Both the position numbers and the translations under genes were made by a program. This document shows, in pieces, positions 1 to 8,294 of a stretch of 64,000 nt of DNA. The stretch spans positions 62,001 through 126,000 of the forward strand of contig NZ_PVZF01000007.1 of assembly GCF_003002055.1 (NCBI RefSeq). Direction: 5' to 3'. The stretch's first letter is position 1. Each line of letters begins with the position of its first letter. The DNA is from Kineococcus rhizosphaerae (GTDB lineage: Bacteria > Actinomycetota > Actinomycetes > Actinomycetales > Kineococcaceae). Below the pieces are notes generated by a model. The model saw only the letters and a list, made by a program, of their open reading frames with translations, did no database searches and was not told where the DNA came from.

Positions 1-741
1 GGTCTGGATCCGCGCGCCCGGGACGAGGTCGGCCACCTCGTCGTGGACGTCCTGCGAGATGCCCCGGCCGAGGAACACGACGTTCTCGGGCTGCACCGCG
101 TCGAGGGCGTCGGCCACGACGTCGGGGAGCCGGTCGGCGGCGGTGAGCAGGATGGGACGGCCGTTGAACGCCGCGGGACCGGCGGCCAGGGCGTCGGCGG
201 CGACGGTGCCGGTGGGCACGTCGCCGCGGGCGATGAACACGGTCCGCGGAGCGGTCTCACCGAAGCCGTAGATCTGGACGGCGGTGTCGTAGCGGTCCTC
301 GCCGGCCACGACGTCCGCGACGCCGATGCCGGCGGCGTCGAGCTGGTCGAGCGCGGCGTCGCCCACCGAGTTCTCGTCGCCGAGCACGACGACGTCCTCG
401 ACGCCGAGGGCGCGCAGCGCGGCGAGGGTGCTCGCCGGGACGGTGTCGCGGTCGGTCAGCAGGATCGGGGCCTTCTCCAGGCCCGCGAGGTAGGCCCCGG
501 ACAGCGCGTCGATGTTCCGCCAGCCGTTCGCGAGGATCGCGGTGCTCGCCCCGTCGGGGAACGCGTCCAGCGCGGTCCGGGCCGCGGTGTCGAAGCGGTC
601 GACGCCGCCGATCCGGCGGTCCGGGGCGTCGGGCTGGAAACCCGTGCTCGCGGCGGCGGGCAGCACCGACCCGGCGGCGGTCAGGGACGTCAGGACGAAC
701 GCGGCGGCGAGGGCGCGCAACCGCGGGGACCGCGAGGTCAT
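1..741 (-). CDS. Cell-wall-binding repeat 2 (CWB2) surface protein, 5' part only
   Basis: The reading frame starts at the ATG ending at 741, behind AAGGAG, and runs off the left edge, so the C-terminus is missing. The N-terminus (MTSRSPRLRALAAAFVLTSL, then AGSVLPAAAS) is a Sec signal peptide. It is followed by CWB2-type repeats recognisable by GVDRFDTAA, VILANG/GWRNIDALSGAYLAG, PILLT and VVVLGDENSV. CWB2 (PF04122) triplets anchor proteins non-covalently to the cell wall or S-layer, which is family knowledge. The same architecture begins the 849-residue protein at 24946-27495, so the two are paralogues. Whatever effector domain follows the repeats lies outside the window. Confidence 0.85.
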   Translation of the reverse strand, partial: MTSRSPRLRALAAAFVLTSLTAAGSVLPAAASTGFQPDAPDRRIGGVDRFDTAARTALDAFPDGASTAILANGWRNIDALSGAYLAGLEKAPILLTDRDTVPASTLAALRALGVEDVVVLGDENSVGDAALDQLDAAGIGVADVVAGEDRYDTAVQIYGFGETAPRTVFIARGDVPTGTVAADALAAGPAAFNGRPILLTAADRLPDVVADALDAVQPENVVFLGRGISQDVHDEVADLVPGARIQT

Positions 742-943
742 GGGTGGGGTTCTCCTTCAGCGCGGGGCGCGACGGCCTCCGCTGGTGGTTCGTCCCTCCA
801 CTGTAAGGACGCGACCGGCCGAGCGGGGGCTTTCGGGGAAGTCGCGCACAGGGTGGGTGCCCTGTCAGCCGCGCGTCAGGATCCCGTCAGGGCCACGTCA
901 AGGACTGTTCCGCAGCGGGTTCCGCGTCCCTAGCGTTCACGAC

Positions 944-1294
944 ATGCCCAGCACCACCAGAACGGCCACCGCGGCCGACGGTTCACCAGCCCGTCTCTTC
1001 GTCCCGGTCCTCCAGGGTTCCCACGCGAGCCTGCGCACCTTCGTCGACCCCCTCGGGAACCGCACCGGGGTGGCCTTCACCTCCCCCGACACGTTGCACG
1101 CGGTGCTCGGGGACGCGCAGGCGTACCGGGAGATGGGCCCGAACGCGTTGCGGGCGCTGCTCACCGCCGCCGGGACGCAGGAGTTGCGGATCGACCCGCG
1201 CCTCGTCGCCGCACCGCCCGCCGACCGGGGAGCGGAAGCAGCGGTGGCGTCCGTGCCCCGGGCCCGGCTGCGCGTGGAGGGGTTCGCCGCGTGA
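944..1294 (+). CDS. SAV_915-like small protein
   Basis: 116 residues from ATG 944; longer upstream extension in this frame is possible but the ATG fits the family length. The core reads ARLFVPVLQGSHASLRTFVD, then LGNRTGVAFTSPDTLHAVLG and LRALLTAAGTQELRIDP. I recognise this as the SAV_915-like family of small actinobacterial proteins, which has no established biochemical role. No signal peptide or membrane segment is seen. The stop codon overlaps the GTG start of the decarboxylase gene downstream (GTGA), so the two are translationally coupled and probably work in the same pathway. Function is unknown. Confidence 0.75.
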   Translation: MPSTTRTATAADGSPARLFVPVLQGSHASLRTFVDPLGNRTGVAFTSPDTLHAVLGDAQAYREMGPNALRALLTAAGTQELRIDPRLVAAPPADRGAEAAVASVPRARLRVEGFAA

Positions 1295-2643
1295 GCCTCC
1301 TGCTCCCCGACCCCCAGCCCACCCCCTCTTCCACCCCCGTGCCCACCGGGGCGCACCGGACGGGTTCCCCGTGGCCGCGCAGCGCCCGCACGGTCGGGGG
1401 TGACGTCCGCGTCGCGGGGGTCGCGCTCGCCGACGTCGCCGCCACCTTCGGCACCCCCGTCCACGTCCTGGACGAGACGGAGGTCCGCGCCCGGGCCCGC
1501 ACCTACCGCGAGCACTTCGGCGCCGACGGGGTGTTCTACGCCGCCAAGGCGTTCACGTGCCGGGCCCTGGTGCGCTGGCTGGCCGACGAGGGTCTGGGCA
1601 TGGACGTGTGCTCGGCCGGGGAGTTGCGCACCGCGCTGGACGGGGGCCTGCCGGCGCACCGCACGCTGCTGCACGGTGTCGCCAAGAGCCCCGCCGACCT
1701 GCGGGCGGCGATGGAGGCCGGGGTGGGGCGCATCGTGCTGGACTCCCCCGACGACGCCGACCTCGTCGCCTCGCTCCTGCCCGCCGGGGCCCGGCAGCAG
1801 GTGCTGCTGCGCCTGGTGCCCGGCATCAGCGCCGGGGCCCACCCGAAGGTCCGCACCGCGACCCCGGACCAGCAGTTCGGCACGGCCACAGCCGACGTCG
1901 ACGGTTTCGTCGACCGGGTCCTGGCGCACCGGTCGCTGGAACTCGTCGGTCTGCACTGCCACCTGGGCTCGCAGATCACCGAGATCGCGCCCTACCAGGA
2001 AGCGGCGCTGGTGATGGCCGGGGTCCTCGCCCGCGTGCGGAACCGGCACGGGCTGGTCCTGCGGGAACTGGACCTCGGCGGCGGCCACGGCATCGCCCAC
2101 CGCCCCGGCGAACCGGGGCTCGACGTCGCCGACCTGGCCCGGTGCCTGCGCCGGGAACTGCGCGACGCCTGCGACGCCCACGGTCTGCGCGTCCCGCACC
2201 TGAGCGTGGAACCGGGCCGGGCGGTGGTCGGACCGGCCGGGGTGGTGGTCTACCGCGTCGCGGTGCTCAAACGGACGCCCCACCGGACGTTCGTCGTCGT
2301 CGACGGCGGGATGAGCGACAACCCCCGTCCCGCGCTGTACGGGGCGCAGTACGCCCCGCGCCTGGTCGGCCGCGTCGCCGCCGGTGCGCAGCAGACCGTG
2401 ACGGTCGTGGGCCGCCACTGCGAGACCGGCGACGTGCTGGCCGCCGACGTCCCACTGCCCGTGGACGTCCGCCCGGGTGACCTGATCGCGTTCCCCGCCG
2501 CCGGCGCCTACCACGTGTCGATGGCCTCGAACTACAACGCGGTGCCCCGCCCGCCCGTGGTCGCCGTGCGCGGTGGCGAGGCGCGGCTGTTGGTGCGCCG
2601 CGAGACGGTCGAGGACCTCGGCCGCCGCGACGTGGGGCGGTGA
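1291..2643 (+). CDS. lysA: Type III PLP-dependent decarboxylase, diaminopimelate decarboxylase-like
   Basis: 450 residues in the alanine-racemase fold type III group. Family knowledge: LysA converts meso-diaminopimelate to L-lysine. Visible motifs are FYAAKAF with the PLP lysine at about residue 86, HCHLGSQI, DLGGGHGIAH (phosphate-binding Gly-rich loop), VEPGRAVVGPAG, VDGGMSDNPRP, HCETGDVL (the catalytic Cys-Glu motif) and SNYNAVPRP. All key residues of the LysA/ornithine decarboxylase superfamily are present. The 30-odd residue proline-rich N-terminal extension is unusual. The gene sits between a SAV_915-like gene and a small membrane protein, with 4-bp overlaps on both sides. Actinobacterial housekeeping lysA commonly lies near argS/hom, so this may be a paralogue with a specialised substrate. 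That last point is inference. Confidence 0.8.
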   Translation: MSLLLPDPQPTPSSTPVPTGAHRTGSPWPRSARTVGGDVRVAGVALADVAATFGTPVHVLDETEVRARARTYREHFGADGVFYAAKAFTCRALVRWLADEGLGMDVCSAGELRTALDGGLPAHRTLLHGVAKSPADLRAAMEAGVGRIVLDSPDDADLVASLLPAGARQQVLLRLVPGISAGAHPKVRTATPDQQFGTATADVDGFVDRVLAHRSLELVGLHCHLGSQITEIAPYQEAALVMAGVLARVRNRHGLVLRELDLGGGHGIAHRPGEPGLDVADLARCLRRELRDACDAHGLRVPHLSVEPGRAVVGPAGVVVYRVAVLKRTPHRTFVVVDGGMSDNPRPALYGAQYAPRLVGRVAAGAQQTVTVVGRHCETGDVLAADVPLPVDVRPGDLIAFPAAGAYHVSMASNYNAVPRPPVVAVRGGEARLLVRRETVEDLGRRDVGR

Positions 2644-3083
2644 GGCACCCCGTGAACCCGCCCGCCCCGTGGTCGGCGGCCCACCCCGTCCTCGCCGGCG
2701 AGGTGCACCTGTTCGTCGCGGCGGGAACCCTCGTCCTCGGCACCGGTGCCGCCGTCGCGGCGCACGCCTCCTCCGCCGCGTCCGTGCTGGTCCTCGTCGT
2801 GACGGTCCTCGTGGGGTCCTTCGGGATCCCCGTCTGGGCGGCCGGTCTGCTCGCCGCGGTGACGTGGGTCGTGCACGTCGGGTTCTTCGTCGAAGCACGG
2901 GGGTTCGGGGTCGGGCCCGAGGAGGTCGAGAACCTGCTGCTGTTCGTCGCGACCGCGGGGGCGGGGTGGTGGTTGGGGCGGCGGGCAACGGTAGGAACCG
3001 TCGCGGTTCAGCCAGCGCCCCGGGCAGGTAGGCACCGGCAGGACCCTGGCCCGGGGCACCGCGGCACCGGGAGTCCGCGGTAG
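2640..3083 (+). CDS. Small integral membrane protein of unknown function
   Basis: 147 residues starting at a GTG that overlaps the decarboxylase stop; a second in-frame GTG at 2652 is possible. At least three hydrophobic segments are visible: LFVAAGTLVLGTGAAVAAHA, SVLVLVVTVLVGSFGIPVWA into LLAAVTWVVHVGFFV, and LLLFVATAGAGWWLG. The C-terminal about 40 residues are arginine/glycine/proline-rich and probably cytoplasmic. I do not recognise the family. The 4-bp overlap with the decarboxylase gene indicates co-translation, so it may export, import or anchor something related to that enzyme. The role is inference only. Confidence 0.6.
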   Translation: MRHPVNPPAPWSAAHPVLAGEVHLFVAAGTLVLGTGAAVAAHASSAASVLVLVVTVLVGSFGIPVWAAGLLAAVTWVVHVGFFVEARGFGVGPEEVENLLLFVATAGAGWWLGRRATVGTVAVQPAPRAGRHRQDPGPGHRGTGSPR

Positions 3084-3149
3084 CGGACGGGGGCGGATCT
3101 GCCGGCAACTGCTCGCCACGTCAGGTCGAGACCATCCAGCCTCACGAAT

Positions 3150-4916
3150 TCATCGAGAGACTCGTTGGAAGTGGGCCGCCCGGCCCTTCCCCGGGCCGCG
3201 CGCCACGGTGTTCCCCGCCTCAGCCAGTGCGGTCAGGTGCTTGGAGGCGTTCGCCTGCCACATCCCGGTCAGGGTCGCGACGTCCCCGGAGGTGACACGG
3301 TCGTGCACCTCCAGCCACAGTGCCGCCACTGCCGCGACCGTGTCGGAATCGCTGCGGCGGTACCAGAAGCGTTCGTCGCGAACGGGCAACGCCCCGAAAC
3401 GACCTGAGGCGACGAGAGCCTGGAGCTCACCGCTGAGGACGTGGGCGTCGCGGACGTGGGCGAAGACCGGGTGTCCGTCGACGCGGCAGTCGGCGACGGT
3501 CTCGAGGGCGAGGTCTGCTGCCGCCTCGGAGACCTGGAGGACCTCCGCCGCCTGGACCGAGGTGAGGAAGGGACGGCGGGACAACGCATCGATGAGGACG
3601 GCGACCCGGACGTCTCGTCGCCGGGGTGCCGGTTCGATGCTGACGAGGAGTCGGGCGACGACCGGGACCTGCGGCTTCCCCGCCAGCGTGGTGCGCACCG
3701 CGGGTCCGGGAACTTCCTCCAGGAGGGGTGCACGGTGCCCCTCGGCCAGCATCGTCTGGTACATCCGGGGAACCCCGACCCCCTGCCGGTCGACCAGACG
3801 GAGGGCCTGGAACAGGTCTGCCAGCGCGGGGTACCGCGCGTGCCGGGTGCTCAACGCGTTGCCGGGGGTGACGCCGCCGGTGAAGCCACCGGGGCTCGTC
3901 ACGACCAGCGTGTCATCCTCGTCGATCCACCGGACCGTCGTCGGCTCGGACCGGAACCAGTCCCGGTGGGTCAGACCGTTGAGCACCGCCTCGCGAACGG
4001 CTCGGGGCGGTAGGGCTCGGGACGCCTCCTCGACGAGACCACGGTTCACCGGACGTACCCGGTTCAACGCGTCGAGCCGGATCTCGACCTCCCGCAGCGC
4101 TTCGAGGACGCTGGACCCGGCAGCGGGGCGGAACGTCGAGGTGACGTCGCCGCCCACGACGTCGAGCTGGGACAGTTCCAGACCCGGACGTGGTGAGGGG
4201 CACAGCAGGACGACCCCGGCCTGACTCAGCGACCCGTCCGGGCGGAGCACGCCCAGCCTCGTCAGCAGCTCCTCGTCGGTGGCGTCCGCACTTCCGGTGT
4301 CCCCCGCCTCCGCCAGCAGCGCTCTCGCCACGACGATCGCACCTCGGCTGACGTCGGTGGCCCGGCGATCCGTGGCGGCCGCCGTGGGGTCGACGCCGAT
4401 CCGTTCCGCCCTGCGGGCCCACCACTCGGCCCGGTCGACGCTGCGGCACTGGTCGCCCACCCGCCACCGCAGCCGGTGGTCGGGATCCTCCAGCGGCACC
4501 TCGCTCTCCGCGATGAGCAGGAGCAGCAGACGGTGACCGCGGACGACCCGCTCCTCGATCGCCGGAGCCACTCCGGTGGCCACGTGGAGTCGCTGTCGCA
4601 GCCACTCGACGTCGAGCCGGGTGCCGATCAGGTCGTGGGTCTTGTCATCGACCCCGAGCACGATGGCACCGCCACCAGGGCTGTTGCTGAAGCACCGGAG
4701 CTCGGGGGCCAGCTTGTCGACGGCCGCCTGGTTGCGCGGTTCGGCGGCCAGCAGGTCCCCGGAGCGGTCACGACGGCCGGCTTCCTCCTTGAGGTCGACG
4801 ACCTCCGTCTCCCACACGGGTGGCTGCTTCCCGTCCTGGAGGGCCGCCAGGATCTCGTCGGCGTGCTGCCGCAGGCGCTCGCGCGCCACGACGGGGTCGG
4901 GAATCATGGCGGACAC
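3150..4916 (-). CDS. Schlafen AlbA_2 domain / HATPase-like transcriptional regulator
   Basis: 588 residues from GTG 4916 (ATG 4907 is an alternative); GGAGAGG lies upstream. The N-terminal 150 residues carry an AlbA_2 (Schlafen) domain: ETEVVDLKEEAG, then CFSNSPGGGAIVLGVDD. Residues about 270-400 match the RecG-like/HATPase_c_4 module (REAVLNGLTHRDW, PGGFTGGVTPGN, RQGVGVPRM). The C-terminus has winged-helix-like stretches (TSVQAAEVLQVSEAAADLALE; ATLTGMWQANASKHLTALAEAG). Proteins of this build are usually DNA-binding regulators, and some occur in defence contexts (family knowledge). A perfect 11-bp inverted repeat (4934-4966) directly precedes the ribosome-binding site, suggesting autoregulation. 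It is convergent with the operon ending at 3083. Confidence 0.75.
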   Translation of the reverse strand: MSAMIPDPVVARERLRQHADEILAALQDGKQPPVWETEVVDLKEEAGRRDRSGDLLAAEPRNQAAVDKLAPELRCFSNSPGGGAIVLGVDDKTHDLIGTRLDVEWLRQRLHVATGVAPAIEERVVRGHRLLLLLIAESEVPLEDPDHRLRWRVGDQCRSVDRAEWWARRAERIGVDPTAAATDRRATDVSRGAIVVARALLAEAGDTGSADATDEELLTRLGVLRPDGSLSQAGVVLLCPSPRPGLELSQLDVVGGDVTSTFRPAAGSSVLEALREVEIRLDALNRVRPVNRGLVEEASRALPPRAVREAVLNGLTHRDWFRSEPTTVRWIDEDDTLVVTSPGGFTGGVTPGNALSTRHARYPALADLFQALRLVDRQGVGVPRMYQTMLAEGHRAPLLEEVPGPAVRTTLAGKPQVPVVARLLVSIEPAPRRRDVRVAVLIDALSRRPFLTSVQAAEVLQVSEAAADLALETVADCRVDGHPVFAHVRDAHVLSGELQALVASGRFGALPVRDERFWYRRSDSDTVAAVAALWLEVHDRVTSGDVATLTGMWQANASKHLTALAEAGNTVARGPGKGRAAHFQRVSR

Positions 4917-4933
4917 GGGCGCAGCCTCTCCGA

Positions 4934-4966
4934 TGGCTAAGATTCAGGAAGCTCTAATCTTAGCCA
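4934..4966. promoter_or_regulatory. Perfect 11-bp inverted repeat, candidate operator
   Basis: Arms TGGCTAAGATT (4934-4944) and AATCTTAGCCA (4956-4966) are exact reverse complements separated by 11 nt. The site is unusually AT-rich for this genome and lies just upstream of the Schlafen-domain regulator start at 4916, where its promoter must be. An autoregulatory operator is the simplest reading. A transcription terminator for the gene ending at 5044 is less likely because no T-tract follows in that direction. Confidence 0.6.
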
Positions 4967-5043
4967 GGCTGCCCCGGCTTCGGAAGAGACCGAGATCGCA
5001 GCAGAGCGACGGCACTCTCGTCCGTGAATGTTCCGGCACCGCC

Positions 5044-6342
5044 TCACACCAGCACGTGGTCCGACTGCTCGGTCGCGGCCGAGGTGCGCCCCACCCGACG
5101 AGCCGCCACCACCCCCGCCAGCAGCAGCACCCCCACCGCTGCCGGCAGGCTGCGGTACACGAAGAACGCGTGGATCTGCGAGTGGTTGCTCAGCACGCAG
5201 TACCAGGCCGGCACGACGAGCGCCGGCAGGCCGATCGCCGCGAACCCGAGCAACCCCGCGACGCCGTGCCGCTTCACCGCGACCGCGAGCAGGACGACGA
5301 GCAGGACGGCGGCGGCGACGACGACCGGGACCGCGGTGATGGAGTGCTCGGTCCAGAACCTCCAGTTCGCGACGACCCCCGCACCGAAGGCGTGCGACAC
5401 GTCGCCACCGTCGAGGCGGAACTGGCTGACCTCCTGGACCCGGGAGAACACCGACAGCCCTTGACCGAGGGCGCCGATGAACCAGCGGAACACCCAGGTG
5501 AACCCGAACGCGACCGGCCAGGCGGCACCGACGGCGAGGACGGTCCGCCAGGTCTCGCGCCAGTCCCGGCGCGTCACGTGGGTGACGGCGGCCGCGACGC
5601 CCGCGCACAACGCCCAGCTCATGGGCGGGACGGTCAAGAGGTCCGTGTAGCAGAACAGGGCAGCGGAGAACCCCGCGCCGAGGACCGCCGCTCGCCAGCC
5701 CCGGCTCGCCGCGACGGCCGTGACGGCCACCCCGGCGGCCACCGTCGCCAGGGCGATCCCGTGGGTGAACGCCCGGTCGGGCATGGCGAGGGCGTTGGTG
5801 GTCGCGGCGATCGGCAGGAACAGGGCGAACCCGGCGAAGGCCCCCAGCCGGCGGCTCACCGCGAGGAACGCGGCGAGCACCGCGGCGGCGAAGACGCCGG
5901 TGACGACGAGCCGCAGCCCGGGGACGTCGGTGAGGGCGAGGACCGGCCGGGTCAGCACCGAGTACCCGCTCCAGTAGCGGAAGTACGTGGCCGGGGTCTG
6001 GAAGTCCTCCCCCGCCGCGAGCTTCGCGATCTCGCCCTTGCCGTCGTCGCAGGACGACAGGCGCGGGCCACCGGTGGTGAGGTCCCACAGGCTGCGCGGG
6101 TCGTCCGGGGTGGTGACGCCGTACCCGAGTTCGGCGCACTCGGTGAACCGGTCCGCGGTGCCGCCGACGCCGTCGGGGCCGTAGGGGTCGCCGTAGTCGC
6201 CGGTCGTGACGGCCTGCGCGAGGTGGTCGACGATCGGCTGGTTCGGCACGGCCTGCGCGCCCATCAGCAGCGCGAAGAACACGACCTGCAGGACGACCAG
6301 CCCGGCGAACGCCTTGAGGACGAAGGTGACGACACCCCTCAC
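5044..6342 (-). CDS. Polytopic membrane protein, partner of the GT2 glycosyltransferase
   Basis: 432 residues. The GTG start at 6342 overlaps the stop codon of the upstream glycosyltransferase gene, so the two are translationally coupled. About ten hydrophobic segments are visible, beginning with VVTFVLKAFAGLVVLQVVFF. They are separated by a large extracytoplasmic loop near the N-terminus (DYGDPYGPDGVGGTADRFTE and following, with Cys pairs). This topology resembles GT-C-like or oligosaccharide-modifying membrane proteins that use polyprenyl-linked sugars. The coupling to a GtrB-like enzyme supports a joint role in decorating a cell-envelope polymer. No catalytic motif was identified, so the enzymatic role is inference. 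Confidence 0.65.
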   Translation of the reverse strand: MRGVVTFVLKAFAGLVVLQVVFFALLMGAQAVPNQPIVDHLAQAVTTGDYGDPYGPDGVGGTADRFTECAELGYGVTTPDDPRSLWDLTTGGPRLSSCDDGKGEIAKLAAGEDFQTPATYFRYWSGYSVLTRPVLALTDVPGLRLVVTGVFAAAVLAAFLAVSRRLGAFAGFALFLPIAATTNALAMPDRAFTHGIALATVAAGVAVTAVAASRGWRAAVLGAGFSAALFCYTDLLTVPPMSWALCAGVAAAVTHVTRRDWRETWRTVLAVGAAWPVAFGFTWVFRWFIGALGQGLSVFSRVQEVSQFRLDGGDVSHAFGAGVVANWRFWTEHSITAVPVVVAAAVLLVVLLAVAVKRHGVAGLLGFAAIGLPALVVPAWYCVLSNHSQIHAFFVYRSLPAAVGVLLLAGVVAARRVGRTSAATEQSDHVLV

Positions 6343-7343
6343 CGCTGCGCCCCCGTGCCGCGGCGGACGTCGACGGGCCGCACGTCGGCCTGCACCCCGT
6401 CCAGGAGCGAGTGCGGGCTCGGGTACTCCAGGTACACCAGCCGCGACGCCTCGTCCGAGGCGTGGCGGATCGCCTCCAGGATCACCCCGACCGCGGTGAC
6501 GACGACGGCGATCATCACGAGCGCCGACGCGAGGATCGCCGTCGGGAACTTCGGCACGAGCCCCGTCTGGAAGAACTCCACTACGACCGGGACGCCGAGG
6601 ACGAGGGCGACCAGGGCGATGAGCCCGCCGAGGATCGAGTGGACGAGCGTCGGGCGTTCGTAGCGCGCCAGGCGCACGATCCAGCGCAGGATCGCCCACC
6701 CGTCGCGGTAGGTGCGCAGCTTGCTCGTCGAGCCTTCGAGGCGGTCGCGGTAGTCGGTGAGGACCTCGGCCTGCGGCACGCGCAGGTTGATGGCGTGGAC
6801 CGTGAGCTCCGTCTCCACCTCGAAACCCCGCGAGATCGCGGGGAACGACTTCACGAACCGCCGCGACATCACCCGGTACCCCGAGAGCATGTCGGTCACC
6901 GGCTGCCCGAACACCGTCGCCACGACCCGCGTCAGCGCCTTGTTGCCCGCCACGTGCCCGGGCCGGTACGCCGCCTGCGTGCTGGCCCGCCGCGCTCCGA
7001 CGACGTGGTCCAGCCCCTCGGTGATGAGCTTGTGCACCATCTGCCCCGCGGCGGCGGCCTCGTAGGTGTTGTCCCCGTCCAGCAGGACGTACACGTCGGC
7101 CTCCACGTCGGCGAAGGCCCGCCGCACCACGTTGCCCTTGCCGGGCCGGGGCTCGTGGCGGACCAGGGCGCCGTGGGCGCGGGCGACGTCGGCGGTGGCG
7201 TCGGTGGAGCGGTTGTCGTAGACGTAGACCGCGATGCCCGGGACCGCGGCCAACAGGTCGTCGATGACGTGGCCCACCGAGCTCGCCTCGTTCAGGCACG
7301 GGACGATCGCGGCGATGCGGACGGGGTGCTGGGGCCAGGCCAT
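6339..7343 (-). CDS. GT2 family glycosyltransferase, GtrB/DPM1-like
   Basis: 334 residues from ATG 7343. The N-terminal GT-A domain shows AAIVPCLNEASSVGHVI, VYDNRSTDAT, PGKGNVVRRAF and the metal-binding DGDNTYE. It also has MLSGYRVMSRRFVKSFP and GFEVETELTVHA, typical of polyprenyl-phosphate glycosyltransferases. Two C-terminal transmembrane segments follow (LGGLIALVALVLGVPVVVEF and ILASALVMIAVVVTAVGVIL). Family knowledge: such enzymes transfer a sugar from a nucleotide donor to undecaprenyl/decaprenyl phosphate at the inner membrane face. It is co-translated with the polytopic membrane protein at 5044-6342. A decayed, internally deleted copy of this gene lies at 7994-8294. Confidence 0.85.
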   Translation of the reverse strand: MAWPQHPVRIAAIVPCLNEASSVGHVIDDLLAAVPGIAVYVYDNRSTDATADVARAHGALVRHEPRPGKGNVVRRAFADVEADVYVLLDGDNTYEAAAAGQMVHKLITEGLDHVVGARRASTQAAYRPGHVAGNKALTRVVATVFGQPVTDMLSGYRVMSRRFVKSFPAISRGFEVETELTVHAINLRVPQAEVLTDYRDRLEGSTSKLRTYRDGWAILRWIVRLARYERPTLVHSILGGLIALVALVLGVPVVVEFFQTGLVPKFPTAILASALVMIAVVVTAVGVILEAIRHASDEASRLVYLEYPSPHSLLDGVQADVRPVDVRRGTGAQR

Positions 7344-7484
7344 GGGACGAGGGTATTGGCCGGTGACGGTGGGTCAGATCAGCTCAGGCGGGGTGTCGGC
7401 GGCGGCACCGTCCCCGTAGCCTGTGGGCGTCGTGCGCTCTGCGACTCGCTGCCGCGGGTCGCTGACCGGACCAGGGGGGACACC

Positions 7485-7982
7485 GTGGACACGTTGCAGG
7501 TGCAGGGCCGGGTCCGACTGGAAGACCTGCCCGAGGACACTGCCTGGCCCAAGCACGAGATCATCGACGGGAGCTTGCTGGTGACACCCTGGGCGGGGAC
7601 CATCCACCAGGCGGTGGTCGGAGACGTCTACTTCGCCCTGCGAAGTGCCGCTCCCGGCACGGTGACGGTGTACCCGGGTGCGAACGTCCGGCACACCCGG
7701 GACGGCGAGAGCGACCTGCTCATCCCCGATGTCGTCGTCTCCGCCGCAGGCTCCGGGGACGGCACGTACCTGGACTCCAGTGACGTGCTGCTGACAGTGG
7801 AGGTCATCTCCCCCTCCACCCGGTTGACGGACACCGTGACCAAACGGGCGGTGTACGCGGAGTGGGGTGTGCCGGCCTACCTGATCATCGACCCGGTCAC
7901 CCGCACCAGCGTGTGGCACGGGAACATGGCGGGCATCGAGTGGGCCGTGGACGCGGTCGAGGTAATCCTGCCCTCGGCCTGA
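7485..7982 (+). CDS. Uma2 family protein (putative restriction-endonuclease fold), possibly 3'-truncated
   Basis: 165 residues from GTG 7485 behind AGGGGGGA. The PD-(D/E)XK-like Uma2 core is visible: KHEIIDGSLLVTPWAGTIHQ, LIPDVVVSA, LLTVEVISPSTRLTDTVTKRAVYAEWGVPAYLIIDP. The E-x-S-P-S and downstream K are the usual catalytic positions. Biological function of the family is unsettled. The related Uma2 protein at 33488-34042 is about 20 residues longer. This one stops almost exactly where a duplicated fragment of the GT2 gene begins, so its natural C-terminus may have been replaced. Activity is uncertain. Confidence 0.7.
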   Translation: MDTLQVQGRVRLEDLPEDTAWPKHEIIDGSLLVTPWAGTIHQAVVGDVYFALRSAAPGTVTVYPGANVRHTRDGESDLLIPDVVVSAAGSGDGTYLDSSDVLLTVEVISPSTRLTDTVTKRAVYAEWGVPAYLIIDPVTRTSVWHGNMAGIEWAVDAVEVILPSA

Positions 7983-7993
7983 GCCAAACGCGC

Positions 7994-8294
7994 GGCCTGC
8001 GGGACGCGCAGGTTGATCGCGTGGACGGTCAGCTCCGTCTCCACCTCGAAACCCCGCGAGATCGCCGGGAACGACTTCACGAACCGCCGCGACATCACCC
8101 GGTACCCGCTCAGCATATTGGCGACAGGCTCGACGAACACCGTCGCCAACACCCGCGTCAACGCCTTGTTGCCTGCCTTGTGCCCAGGCCGGTACGCCGC
8201 CCGGGTGCTCGCCGGCCCGCCGCACGGCGCTGTCCCTCTGCGGCCGGGGCTCGTGACGGACCAACGCATCGTGAGCACGAAGGTCGTCAGGTGA
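7994..8294 (-). pseudogene. Decayed fragment of a GT2 (GtrB-like) glycosyltransferase gene
   Basis: The minus strand encodes stretches nearly identical to residues of the intact GT2 gene at 6339-7343: RPGHKAGNKALTRVLATVF, MLSGYRVMSRRFVKSFPAIS and GFEVETELTVHAINLRVPQA. Upstream, HDALVRHEPRP matches HGALVRHEPRP of the intact protein. Between them 44 codons (132 bp, including the DGD metal motif) are missing. The junction lies in a GGCCCGCCGC decamer (8214-8223) that occurs twice, 132 bp apart, in the intact gene (6984 and 7116). Both ends of the coding region are absent and further indels break the frame. It cannot encode an active transferase. Confidence 0.8.
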
